This document shows positions 44,274 to 53,336 of a stretch of DNA of 64,000 nt, piece after piece (within the stretch, counting starts at the first letter, position 1; each line of letters starts with the position of its first letter). The notes beneath the pieces were generated by a model. That model was not told where the DNA came from. It made no database searches and worked only from the letters and a program-made list of their open reading frames with translations. The translations under genes and the position numbers were made by a program. Source of the DNA: Fuerstiella sp. (lineage in GTDB: Bacteria > Planctomycetota > Planctomycetia > Planctomycetales > Planctomycetaceae); assembly GCA_029245955.1 (NCBI GenBank), contig JAQWOH010000016.1, forward strand, positions 27,663 to 91,662. The letters are read 5' to 3'.

Positions 44274-45233
44274 TTAGATGTGTTGCTCTCTGTTCGATGA
44301 TCTTGAATCCCTGAGAATATCGGGCATATCAGTGATTGCGACGGCCTGCAGTCTGTCGATTGCTCGAAGGTGCAATTGACGGACTCGTTCTTTGCTCAAA
44401 CCCATCGCCTCACCAATCTCCCGCAGCGTGTGACCGCTGCCAGAGTCAAGACCAAACCGCGAGATGACCACCTTCTGTTCTCGCTCAGGCAGCACTTTCT
44501 CCATGAGCGATCGCACGTAATTGACCTTGCGATCCTGTTCCTGGTAGTTGCGTGACTCGTCCCGATTTTCTACAGAATCCAACAGTATTTCCGGAGCGGT
44601 CGACACTTCGCTCAGACGCAGCTTCTGCCGTTGACCGAAACTGCGAAAGAGTTCCCGCCGGACCGAATGGGTGGCGTACGTGCTGAAGCGAAACCCGCGG
44701 CTGTAGTCAAATCGTTCTACTGCTTTGATTAGAACCATGTTTCCCGTGCTTATCATCTCATCGAAAGCGTCGGGCACATGCATGAGTCGACGAGCGATCG
44801 ACACAACCAGCCTTGTGTTTGCCTGCACAATGTGATTGCGAACCTCAGTGGCTTCGGCCAGCATGCGTTCGATGTCATCCATGTGCCGAACAACCGGCCT
44901 GTCAGGTTTCAGTCGACTTCGCAGTGCATTGGATCGGTACTTTAAGTAGTTCATTCGGCGAAAGAGATCCCTTTCTTGGTCGGCAGTCAGAAGCGGAATC
45001 TCCCACAGGTGCAGCAAATGTCCCGGGACATCGGAAGGGGCTGCTTCTCGCCGTCTGGCGGTAGCTTGCGAGGTAGGCATCTTCAGGATTCGTGATTCGG
45101 CACGCGGTTGGTCAAACTCAGAGCAGTAGATGAACTTCACTTCGCATTGAATAATTCTTTTAGCTCGCAATGACTGTTCGGGGGGCGTGTGATTTTCTTC
45201 GGACGAGCCCCGGAGAGTGGAGACAGCTGACAT
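44274..45233 (-). CDS. Sigma-70-family RNA polymerase sigma factor (second of a pair)
   Basis: Region 2 covers ERDLFRRMNYLKYRSNALRS, QANTRLVVSIARRL and EMISTGNMVLIKAVERFDYSRGFRFSTYATHSVRRELFR. Region 4 ends with HTLREIGEAMGLSKERVRQLHLRAIDRL. The alignment with the 39630-40490 factor is continuous, including the unusual N-terminal LF-x-R-x-N-x-L-x-x-R-x-NAL motif, so they are paralogues. It has an extra 65-residue basic N-terminal part of unknown role. GAGGAAG lies 8-14 nt before the ATG at 45233. It is divergent from a 68-aa gene starting at 45472. Confidence 0.92.
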   Translation of the reverse strand: MSAVSTLRGSSEENHTPPEQSLRAKRIIQCEVKFIYCSEFDQPRAESRILKMPTSQATARRREAAPSDVPGHLLHLWEIPLLTADQERDLFRRMNYLKYRSNALRSRLKPDRPVVRHMDDIERMLAEATEVRNHIVQANTRLVVSIARRLMHVPDAFDEMISTGNMVLIKAVERFDYSRGFRFSTYATHSVRRELFRSFGQRQKLRLSEVSTAPEILLDSVENRDESRNYQEQDRKVNYVRSLMEKVLPEREQKVVISRFGLDSGSGHTLREIGEAMGLSKERVRQLHLRAIDRLQAVAITDMPDILRDSRSSNREQHI

Positions 45234-45471
45234 GTTGGTTCTTCCTCATATTCAGTGGTGTCAGGAACGATCGTGATTGATCAACCGCACCGATTGGCCA
45301 GAAACAACAGGAAGACTCACGGCGAGCATTTGCTTTCTTTGATTCGACATTTTCGGAATCTATTTCTCCAGACTTCGGGACATGCTTAATTCTGGATGGC
45401 CAGAACGTTGTTGCTGTCTAGAACCGGCCCATAGCGACCTCACTACACACCCTGAAAAAGGAGCGACGTCA

Positions 45472-45678
45472 ATGTCAGAAAACAAAGACACCAAAACATG
45501 GCCTGAACTCGCGATCGGACTGTACGACCGGCTTACCGAACGAAACGCAGAGATTGCTTACAACTTCGACAACTTTGAAATTGGTGTTCCCGGCAGTACG
45601 GACGCCGCCGCAGACCACGCTCATTGGAAACTCAACGGAGCCATCCGGGTAATGACGCGCAACTTAGCGGAAGCATGA
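45472..45678 (+). CDS. Small conserved-looking soluble protein, 68 aa
   Basis: The ATG at 45472 follows AAAAAGGAG at a good distance, so translation is likely. The sequence (WPELAIGLYDRLTERNAEIAY, then NFDNFEIGVPGSTDAAADHAHWKLNG) has helix and strand character and no membrane segment or Cys. I believe proteins with this IGLYDRLT...HWKLNG pattern are widespread, but I cannot name a function. It is divergent from the second sigma factor and could be one of its targets. Confidence 0.65.
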   Translation: MSENKDTKTWPELAIGLYDRLTERNAEIAYNFDNFEIGVPGSTDAAADHAHWKLNGAIRVMTRNLAEA

Positions 45679-46062
45679 CCAACCGACGAGCGTTTTCCGT
45701 CAATGCGGATGTCACGATCGTCATCGGTAGTGACCTCGTCATGCGTGGAGACGGCAGGTGTTCGTACCGGCCGCGACCGTTCCGGAAGGAGCGACACGTG
45801 TGAGTCATGAATCCAGTACGGGAGAGCGTCCTGGGTTTTTCGACCTGCATAGTTGCGGTGCACTTTGGTGCAGGTCCCGCGGCCGAAACTGCTGCCGACT
45901 GCTGGTGATGGAAAGCCGTGGGGCATGTGGCCGGTGGATGTCACGAATGCGGAGCTGCACCTCTCTTGAAGTGACGGCCGGACCGATGCGTTCAAGCACT
46001 TTAACTGCGTGTGCACACGCACTCCGAGCGTCGACTCTTCTGTGTGTAAGATCGTAAGCGAA
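45679..46062. other. Intergenic, no gene seen
   Basis: 384 bp between the 68-aa gene and the DUF2867 gene. Opposing open frames (45621-46022 minus and 45758-46057 plus) lack SD sites and familiar sequence. Confidence 0.4.
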
Positions 46063-47577
46063 ATGAAGGCTCTTAGAAAAATACTGATTACGGGTGGAAC
46101 CGGCTACGTCGGCGGGCGTCTCATTGCTCTGTTAAGAAACCGTGGCAGCGAGCTAGACCTCAGATTGATGGTCCGTAAGCCAGAGTACCTTCGTGACCGG
46201 ATCGGAGCTGAGTGTGAAATCGTCGCCGGAGATGTTTCGAGGCCGGATACCCTGACCACGCCTTTATCGGGAGTTGACACCGCTTTCTACCTCATCCACT
46301 CGATGGGAAGTGGGCAGGACTTTGAAGATCAGGATCGAATTGCTGCCCGGAACTTTGCCCTGGCGGCGAAACTGCAAGGTGTTCGTCGGATTGTCTATCT
46401 CGGGGGGCTCGGTAAACATGACGAGTCGCTTTCAAAGCACCTGCGAAGTCGTCATGAGGTCGGCGAAATACTGAAGGAATCCGGTGCACAGGTAATTGAA
46501 TATCGAGCCTCGATCGTGATCGGATCCGGTAGTCTGTCTTTCGAACTCATCCGGGCATTAGTACAGAAACTGCCGGTGATGATCTGCCCGCAGTGGGTTT
46601 CGACACAGGCTCAACCAATTGCTGTCGAAGATGTACTGGCCTACCTGTGCTATTCGCTGGACCACCCTGACGGAGTGAGCAAGGTCTATGAGATCGGTGG
46701 ACCGGATCAGGTTTCCTACGGGGATCTTATGCGGGAATATGCGCGGCAACGTGGATTGAAACGCCTGATGATTCCCGTGCCGTTTCTTTCAGCGAGGCTA
46801 TCCAGCTTGTGGCTCGGCTTAGTCACGCCGGTGTACGCAACAATTGGAAGGAAACTCGTCGAAAGCCTGAAGAACCCGACAGTTGTGAATGACGACTCGG
46901 CGTTGGAGGCTTTCCCTTTGCGTCCCATGTCGTTGGAATCCGCCATTCAGCGAGCGTTGTCGAGAGAAGATCAGGAATTCGCCAACACTCGCTGGCAGGA
47001 TGCTGTTTCTTCATCAATGGCTCCCCGCAGATTCGGCGGCGAGCAGTTTGGCAGCCGCCTTGTCGACTGCCGAACCATCTCACTGAACAGCACACCCAAG
47101 CATGCCTTCGCACCGATCCAGCGTATCGGTGGCAAGACCGGCTGGTACTACGGTGGTTCTCTGTGGCGAATTCGAGGATTCATGGACCTCATGGTTGGAG
47201 GTCCCGGGCTGCGACGTGGCCGCAGGCATCCGGTCGAACTGAACGTTGGAGATACACTCGACTGCTGGCGCGTCGAAAAGCTTGACGCCCCACGCGTGCT
47301 CAGACTCTATGCTGAAATGCGCTTGCCCGGACGCGCTTGGCTGGAATTCACCGTAACGCCCAAGGACGACGGCTGCAATATCACTCAGACGGCGATGTTC
47401 GATCCCGTCGGCCTGATCGGGCTGTGCTACTGGTATTCGATCTGGCCACTGCATCAGTTTGTTTTTGCGGGCATGCTGAGACGAATTGGCGAGGCTGCCA
47501 TTTTGTGTCAGCAATCGAGTGCAACTACGAACGACACGACGTGTGCGATGCCTGTAACTGTTGCGGCGAAAACATAG
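46063..47577 (+). CDS. NAD(P)-binding epimerase-like protein with C-terminal DUF2867
   Basis: Residues 1 to about 290 are an atypical short-chain/extended Rossmann domain. It opens with ILITGGTGYVGGRLIALL and contains FYLIHSMGSGQDFEDQDRIAARNF and IGGPDQVSYGDLM. The catalytic Tyr-x3-Lys is not evident, as in many NmrA/complex-I-assembly-like relatives. Residues about 325-490 match DUF2867 (GWYYGGSLWRIRGFMDLMVGGPGLRRGRR), a ligand-binding fold of the START/polyketide-cyclase type. The combination is common in bacteria, often near photolyase or carotenoid genes; the substrate is unknown. The ATG at 46063 is chosen as the start of the Rossmann strand. Confidence 0.88.
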   Translation: MKALRKILITGGTGYVGGRLIALLRNRGSELDLRLMVRKPEYLRDRIGAECEIVAGDVSRPDTLTTPLSGVDTAFYLIHSMGSGQDFEDQDRIAARNFALAAKLQGVRRIVYLGGLGKHDESLSKHLRSRHEVGEILKESGAQVIEYRASIVIGSGSLSFELIRALVQKLPVMICPQWVSTQAQPIAVEDVLAYLCYSLDHPDGVSKVYEIGGPDQVSYGDLMREYARQRGLKRLMIPVPFLSARLSSLWLGLVTPVYATIGRKLVESLKNPTVVNDDSALEAFPLRPMSLESAIQRALSREDQEFANTRWQDAVSSSMAPRRFGGEQFGSRLVDCRTISLNSTPKHAFAPIQRIGGKTGWYYGGSLWRIRGFMDLMVGGPGLRRGRRHPVELNVGDTLDCWRVEKLDAPRVLRLYAEMRLPGRAWLEFTVTPKDDGCNITQTAMFDPVGLIGLCYWYSIWPLHQFVFAGMLRRIGEAAILCQQSSATTNDTTCAMPVTVAAKT

Positions 47578-47612
47578 AAGCGCCGTAGTTTTTTACCCGT
47601 AAGGTATGTCTT

Positions 47613-48413
47613 ATGAGCAGATTTTCACGATTAGAGTCGCGCCTTGCGGGGCTCAGGCAAGACGTCGTGAATCATCAAATCTACGAATACCTCTCGACAA
47701 TGCAGTCCCTGCATTTGCTGATGCAGGGACATGTCTTTGCGGTCTGGGACTTCATGTCGCTGCTCAAGGCACTTCAACGTCAGCTCACCTGCGTGCAGGT
47801 ACCGTGGCGTCCGGCGAAAAATCGAGCCGCCTGTCGTTTGATCAATGAGCTTGTACTGGCCGAGGAATCAGATGTTGGCCCCGATGGACAGCCCGTCAGT
47901 CATTTCGAACTCTACCTGTTGGCGATGGAGCAGGCAGGCGCTGACGTGAACACAATGCAGACCTTTCTGCACAAGATCGAAGCTGGCAGCCGAGTAGAAC
48001 AAGCCCTGCAGTCGACAGTGATGCCATCTGCGACGCGCAATTTCGTCAACACGACTTTCGAGATTGCCGACAGTCAGAACGTATGCCAAATCGCGTCAGC
48101 GTTCACTTTCGGCCGAGAAAAATTGCTGCCCGATGTGTTTCAACGAATCGCGTCAAGCCTCAAGGTCTGCACCGATGGCACGTTCGACGCGTTCGAGTAC
48201 TACCTGATCCGACATGTCGCACTGGATGGGGGCGAGCATACTGCGATGGCCAGAGAGCTGATGGAAACTGTCTGCGGGAACGACCCTGGGAAATGGAGTA
48301 CAGCCGAGCAAGCAGCGGTCAAATCTCTCCGGGCTCGAAAGCTGATGTGGGACGCTCTTGCTGACGACATTGTCGCAGGAAATCCAAAACCAGGTCTGTT
48401 GGGGCACTCTTGA
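47613..48413 (+). CDS. DUF3050 family protein (heme-oxygenase-like fold)
   Basis: The DUF3050 hallmark LLMQGHVFAVWDFMSLLKALQRQLTCVQVPW lies at residues about 35-66. The later block FEYYLIRHVALDGGEHTAMARELM has His/Glu residues placed like the ligands of heme-oxygenase-like diiron or cofactor-free oxidases. The 266-residue length is normal. The chemistry is undefined; relatives include oxygen-using enzymes of cofactor and antibiotic pathways. It begins 35 bp after the DUF2867 gene, so the two probably form an operon. The ATG at 47613 follows GTAAGG. Confidence 0.85.
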   Translation: MSRFSRLESRLAGLRQDVVNHQIYEYLSTMQSLHLLMQGHVFAVWDFMSLLKALQRQLTCVQVPWRPAKNRAACRLINELVLAEESDVGPDGQPVSHFELYLLAMEQAGADVNTMQTFLHKIEAGSRVEQALQSTVMPSATRNFVNTTFEIADSQNVCQIASAFTFGREKLLPDVFQRIASSLKVCTDGTFDAFEYYLIRHVALDGGEHTAMARELMETVCGNDPGKWSTAEQAAVKSLRARKLMWDALADDIVAGNPKPGLLGHS

Positions 48414-48442
48414 AAAATTCAGTGTCTGAATGAATTTCTAAC

Positions 48443-48958
48443 ATGAGTAAATTCTGTTCCATGGACAGGTTCTTCGAGGACGAGTGGCCTTTACAAAAGC
48501 TGGAAACACAACTGCGACTGCGGTTAGATGGTCAGCAGCGCGGTCGATTCACGAGCATTGCTGGACCGAAGTTCCATACCAGATTCGGTGGAAACTTTAA
48601 CGCCGTATCGATGATAGAAGTTCACGGACGAGTGGCTGATGGAGGTTGGGTGACGCCTGTGGAATGTTGTTTTCGCGTGCATACTGAGGTGCGGTTTGGC
48701 CCGATTATTCCAAGGACGCCCCCGTCGACCCTTCTTGCCGCCCTCAACACAGGCTGTTCCTTGTTCGCAATTCACCAGCACACCTGTCCTGCTGCTGCAA
48801 AGACAACGGCTCGGTTGAACGGCGAAAGCAGAGGACAGGGAGCACGCCCCGCCGTCTGCCGACGGATCATTCAGATGAAGAAAATCGACATGTCAGACAT
48901 CGACGAACAGAGGCTCTCAGTCTGCGGCGCGGATACGGCGTCCGGACCGTGTTACTGA
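48443..48958 (+). CDS. Uncertain hypothetical protein, 171 aa
   Basis: An open frame starts 29 bp after DUF3050 with an ATG but no SD. The first 90 residues have alternating strands (FNAVSMIEVHGRVADGGWV). The last 80 are low-quality, rich in Arg, Ala and Cys. I do not recognise it. It may be a short real gene with a run-on C-terminus, a decayed gene, or chance. Confidence 0.3.
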   Translation: MSKFCSMDRFFEDEWPLQKLETQLRLRLDGQQRGRFTSIAGPKFHTRFGGNFNAVSMIEVHGRVADGGWVTPVECCFRVHTEVRFGPIIPRTPPSTLLAALNTGCSLFAIHQHTCPAAAKTTARLNGESRGQGARPAVCRRIIQMKKIDMSDIDEQRLSVCGADTASGPCY

Positions 48959-49073
48959 CTAAGAATATGACTCCTGTACCCATCTTAGCTGGAGGGATAA
49001 GCGGCGATCACTTCGAGAGTTGCAAAGAAGACGGGACGTCTTACCAGCTATTCAGCGTGAGAAAGCATCCTTA

Positions 49074-49823
49074 ATGACAGACGAACAGCAGACATACATC
49101 ATTCTCGGCGGGACCGGCTCCATCGGCAGCGCCGTTGTTCGACAATTGGCAGTGGCCGGAGCCAATCTTGTGGTGGGAGCACGAGACTTCAATAAAGCCT
49201 CGCAAATAGCAGAAGAATTTCAAGGTGACGCGCACCAGGTCGAGGCGGACGATTCTGCCTCGATTGAAGCCTGTGTGAAAGCCACCCTGGAAAGGCATGG
49301 CAAGATCACGGGGGTCGCGAATTGCATAGGCTCGGTGCTGTTGAAGCCTGCTCACATGACCAGTGACGAAGAATGGCATCATACGATCACCACGAATCTC
49401 ACATCGTCGTTTTCGCTCGTGAGAGCTGCCACGAAAGCGATGCGCAAGACAGGCGGTTCGATCGTGCTGGTTTCCTCGGCCGCCGCGCAGATCGGACTTT
49501 CCAATCATGAAGCCATCGCTGCAGCCAAGGCCGGAATCATCGGCCTGACGCTTTCTGCAGCGGCCACATATTCCACGCGCGGAATCCGCGTCAATGCTGT
49601 CGCACCTGGTTTAGTCAGGTCTGCGATGACTCGCAAGCTCTGGGAAACTGATGGAGCTGAGGCAATGTCCGCTCAGATGCACGCGTTGGGTAGACTCGGC
49701 GCGCCGGAAGACGTCGCCCGAGCTATCGTGTGGTTACTTGATCCGTGCAACTCATGGGTCACGGGCCAGACTATCGGCGTTGATGGCGGGCTGGGGTCTG
49801 TGCTGACTCGAATGAAGATGTAA
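49074..49823 (+). CDS. Short-chain dehydrogenase-like protein lacking the catalytic Tyr
   Basis: The Rossmann signature is intact: ILGGTGSIGSAVVRQLAVAGA, then the N-x-I-G-S variant of NNAG, and the C-terminal INVDGG-like IGVDGGLG. SIVLVSSAAAQIGL supplies the Ser. In the usual Y-x3-K site the sequence is I-A-A-A-K (within NHEAIAAAKAGIIGLT), so the Tyr is replaced by Ile. I recall a sub-group with NHEAIAAAKAG, so this is probably an inherited feature, not damage. Its reaction is unknown. The ATG at 49074 is preferred to 49020 because the first strand begins right after it. Confidence 0.87.
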   Translation: MTDEQQTYIILGGTGSIGSAVVRQLAVAGANLVVGARDFNKASQIAEEFQGDAHQVEADDSASIEACVKATLERHGKITGVANCIGSVLLKPAHMTSDEEWHHTITTNLTSSFSLVRAATKAMRKTGGSIVLVSSAAAQIGLSNHEAIAAAKAGIIGLTLSAAATYSTRGIRVNAVAPGLVRSAMTRKLWETDGAEAMSAQMHALGRLGAPEDVARAIVWLLDPCNSWVTGQTIGVDGGLGSVLTRMKM

Positions 49824-50510
49824 GAAACCATTTGTCAGCGTACGAGCGGTTTACCGAGTGATTGAATGGAAACCCTCGCTTCCGATTTGACTGAGAATTA
49901 CCGAAGCCCGGTTTACTGTAACATCGTCCTGTTGCCGCCCCGGTCTTTCAGCAGCGCTTTCAGAATCTCGAAGACACTCTCCATCATTGTGCTCGCTAGC
50001 TGGCAGGTGATGGGCATCAGATTCACGATCGATCAATCCAAACGTCGACACGAATCACGGGTGATGAGCACATCTGTGGCGGGAACAGCGTGCTTAGACA
50101 CGAACGTTCGCGAGGCTTTGCCATGAATCTAAGGAGCGGAGATTCTATGGTTGCGAAAAGTCCTGGTGACGATCGAAGATACAGTTTGAATGCTTACACA
50201 CCTGCTTGACGGTTTGCTTCCTCGGGGCGAGCAACCTTCCAGAGGAAAAATCGACGAATGGGTTACGGTGACAGGTGCGTCTGCAGATTTGTTGTTAGCT
50301 GGTCCGGACGAGTCGTCTGCAGCGCTCGGTTGAAGCCAGAGCAAGTCGGCGGCATCGGCGGCTTTCCGGACAACAATAAACCGGCAGCATTCAAAATCGA
50401 AATCGATTCGGCGTCGGTCGAGCGCGTTGACGGATCGTTGACATTGGCAGTGCGAAGCGGCAACAGTTGCCGCTTGGGCTGTTCGTTTACAGCTCGCTGT
50501 CCGTCGCATT
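49824..50510. other. Region without a confident gene
   Basis: About 690 bp. Frames at 49866-50126 and 50258-50530 (plus) and 50129-50524 (minus) lack SD sites and recognised motifs. The stretch 50380-50500 reads somewhat like protein (AAFKIEIDSASVERVDGSLT), so a gene remnant is possible. Confidence 0.35.
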
Positions 50511-51509
50511 GTGTGGAAACTCAACCATAAAGAAAGTTCTTCAAGCCTCGGAGTCTACACTTCCCCCGTGCGTTTCATCTTCTGCATCATCTTACTTTCT
50601 ACGACCGGCGCTCAGGCGCAGACCGTCCCGTCACGTCTCACCAACCGTGAGTTGAATGTCGCGGTATGTACCCGGCAGGGCTGTGGATCCGACGCGATTG
50701 TTTCTTTCGATAATGATCCAGTCCGTCGCTTCAAGAAGCAGGCGGTGCAACAGTTCTCAGTTTCATCAGGGTGGATGCAGGCGGGGGCCGGTAACGATTT
50801 GAGCAGCAGTTTTTTTGAAACCTCTATCGGGCTGGGTGTGCCGCTGGGCAGCTTTGACAACATTCTTGCCGTCACTCCGTCATTTCGTGTCGACGTTGTC
50901 GACGCGGCGGCAGCAATCGACATTCCCGGAGAACTTTTCGAAACCGGAGTCTCTTTCTTTTACCGAAAACCGATCAACGATCGGCTAAGCACGATGACGA
51001 TCATCCAGCCATCGATCCGCAGCGATTTCACGACGGGTGACGATGCTTTTCGGATCTTTGGGCTTGGCGTGGTGAACTGGCAGTACCGTCCGGAAATTCT
51101 TTCCCTCTCATTCGGCGCGGTGTACCTGGATCGTGCGGATCTTCCGCTACTGCCGGCCGTTGGTCTCACGTGGACGCCGAAGGCGACCACGAAGTTGGAA
51201 TTGCGTTTTCCGGAATCAAAACTCGCGTGGCAATTGTCGAAAGACGGAAGTAAAAGCGAAACGTGGAGTTATGTGAAAGCAGGGATCGGCGGCAACACCT
51301 GGGCTGTGACAAGAGCGGGCGGACAGACTGATGAATTGTCGCTGCGAGACCTCAGGCTCACCTTCGGCGTTGATCATCTCACGGACGGTGGTGGAGGTTG
51401 GTTTTCCGAATGCGGCCTCGCATTCAATCGCCGGATCGAGTACGAATCAACCTCAACTAAATTCGACCTCAGCAACGGCGTAGTCCTGCAGATTGGATGG
51501 CGTTATTAA
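50511..51509 (+). CDS. Outer-membrane beta-barrel protein, DUF6268-like
   Basis: A hydrophobic signal (FIFCIILLSTTGAQAQ) is followed by about 280 residues of alternating amphipathic strands and a terminal aromatic residue (LQIGWRY), typical of outer-membrane barrels. SLSFGAVYLDRADLPLLPAVGLTWTP is characteristic of the DUF6268 family, frequent in planctomycetes. Its function is unknown. Two GTG starts are possible. The first (50511) gives a long N-region. The second (50568) puts the signal peptide directly at the N-terminus, with GGAG 14 nt upstream, and may be the true start. Confidence 0.8.
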   Translation: MWKLNHKESSSSLGVYTSPVRFIFCIILLSTTGAQAQTVPSRLTNRELNVAVCTRQGCGSDAIVSFDNDPVRRFKKQAVQQFSVSSGWMQAGAGNDLSSSFFETSIGLGVPLGSFDNILAVTPSFRVDVVDAAAAIDIPGELFETGVSFFYRKPINDRLSTMTIIQPSIRSDFTTGDDAFRIFGLGVVNWQYRPEILSLSFGAVYLDRADLPLLPAVGLTWTPKATTKLELRFPESKLAWQLSKDGSKSETWSYVKAGIGGNTWAVTRAGGQTDELSLRDLRLTFGVDHLTDGGGGWFSECGLAFNRRIEYESTSTKFDLSNGVVLQIGWRY

Positions 51510-51710
51510 AGGATCAGGCCGCATTTGAAGTTGGCCGCAGACTTTCCGTCGTTTGAAGTTACCTGATGATCGCTCAACACAGCCACTTTACTTCTGGCGA
51601 GAGCGAAGTTGATGCAGAACTACTCCCTTCTGACCTGGCACCATGCCATGACGGACGGCGTGATTTAGAAAAACACACCTTTTTATTGGAAGTTTCGATT
51701 CGATTCGTCC

Positions 51711-52620
51711 ATGTGGTGGGCATTGTTTCTGACATCCTTCATCTTGCAGACGGTTATCGCCGGCGATTGGTTGCGATTTCACGGACACGGTGGCGCTGGT
51801 GTTCCGGAGTATTCGGAATCCCTTCCTGCCAGCCAGTCGGCTGAGGCGAATCTGACGTGGACGGAGTCTCGTAACTTGCTTTTCTGGTCACGGCTTGAAT
51901 CCGCAAACCCCTGGTGGAGTTGAACACCTGCTTCGGCACTTCGTGTGCGTTGATGTCGAATCAGGGGGAATTCTCTGGCTGCAAGACGTGAAGCCTCCCT
52001 GTCATAAGACTCGTATTCCGGAATCGGCGGCATGGCTACGCTTCACACATGCCGGTTTGGGAGGAAAAAATATTCAAGTGCTTTGCGCGCAGAGTGCCCT
52101 CCATGATTTCGATCTGAATGGCAGTAAGGTGTGGCCGGCGGACGTTGGGGAGGAATCTGAACCGGGAAAACGGGCGTTTTCGTCCAGTCAGATCGTTTAC
52201 GACAACACAGTCATTAGCAAGCCACCAGCAAAGAGCCAGTTAACCACCGGTCTGTATCGCATAACAGGACAGCCCACATGGCGGCAGCAGGCGGAAGCGT
52301 CTGATGGGGTGTGGGGTACGCCATCGCCGGGCAGATTGACGACGATCGCACGAACATTTTCCTGTGTGTTGTGAAGGAAAGCCGGCGGGGGCTGGATCGG
52401 AATTCCCGGAAGGTACGTTGGTTTGCCAGTGCAGCCGCGCCGCGATCAGTCGGCGTATTCCGGCGTTGTGATCACCGGTAAACGCGTATTCGCATTTACC
52501 GGCCGTGGGTGCGGAAGCATCGCGGTGACCACCGGCGGCAGCGGCGACGCTAACAAATCGCATACTACCTGGACGCGTACTGACACGACTGACCTGGCGC
52601 TGGGGGTAGTATCAACTTAA
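51711..52620 (+). pseudogene. Shattered PQQ-like beta-propeller gene
   Basis: Three frames together spell a familiar planctomycete PQQ-like protein. Frame one (from an ATG at 51711) has a signal peptide and then GDWLRFHGHGGAGVPEYSES and TWTESRNLLFW. Frame two (about 51930-52374) has FVCVDVESGGILWLQDVKPP and DLNGSKVWPADVG. A piece near 52390 reads LDRNSRKVRWFASAAAP. Frame three (to 52620) has SGVVITGKRVFAFTGRG. At least two frameshifts and a large loss of internal blades separate them. The gene cannot give a full propeller. Confidence 0.8.
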
Positions 52621-53336
52621 GTGCGAGAGTGGGACCGGTGTTCTTCCGGCGTTAGACCGCAAGACGATCGGTAGAAGAACAGCGTACGGCGAATACCGCT
52701 GGGGTCTGACGCGCATCGAAGTTTCCGGTCAATGGTGGTTGTGGACAAGCTGCCAACGGTCAACTACCCCATGAGCATCCGTCCAACTCAGAAAGAGTCA
52801 CCGTTGAATAATTCATCACGAAGCCTGCAACTGAAGCTTTTCAGGCAACCATTTGTTTCATGAACTAACTGGTGACATGAACAACGTTTCGACAGCGGCC
52901 TGTTTGAGCCGTGTGGTGAGCTTCCTGTCCGGGAGTTCGAGGCCGGCGTCGCACGGATATGCCTGGGGGGCCGCATACGGCAAACAAATGTTGTGACACA
53001 TCAATGATCTGCATTGAGGTGGACGATCAAGCGACCTCGACGGCGAGGCCTTCTCGGGTGAATCCAACGAGGACCATCAACAGTCTGCCATGTCAGAATT
53101 CGTTTGCGAGTCGTGAATGGAGCAGTCCGTCTCTGTTCGTGACATTGCTGCTTAACTCGGTGACCCCACAACTCATTCGCGTTGAACTGAAACGCGATTA
53201 TTCGCGTTCCATCTCCTGTATCACAGGCTCACAGCACATTACGACGAAAGTCCTTAAAGCATGTTTTCATAGCAACCTCCCTGTTTGCGAAGGTTACTGA
53301 GCTGCGTCTCTGCCACTACTCTTCGTGAGATGCACT
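52621..53336. other. Region without a gene, possibly the rest of the pseudogene
   Basis: About 715 bp after the PQQ remnant. Short frames on both strands are interrupted and unrecognised. The first 150 bp may be the decayed 3' end of the propeller gene. No transposase or inverted repeat was identified. Confidence 0.4.
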
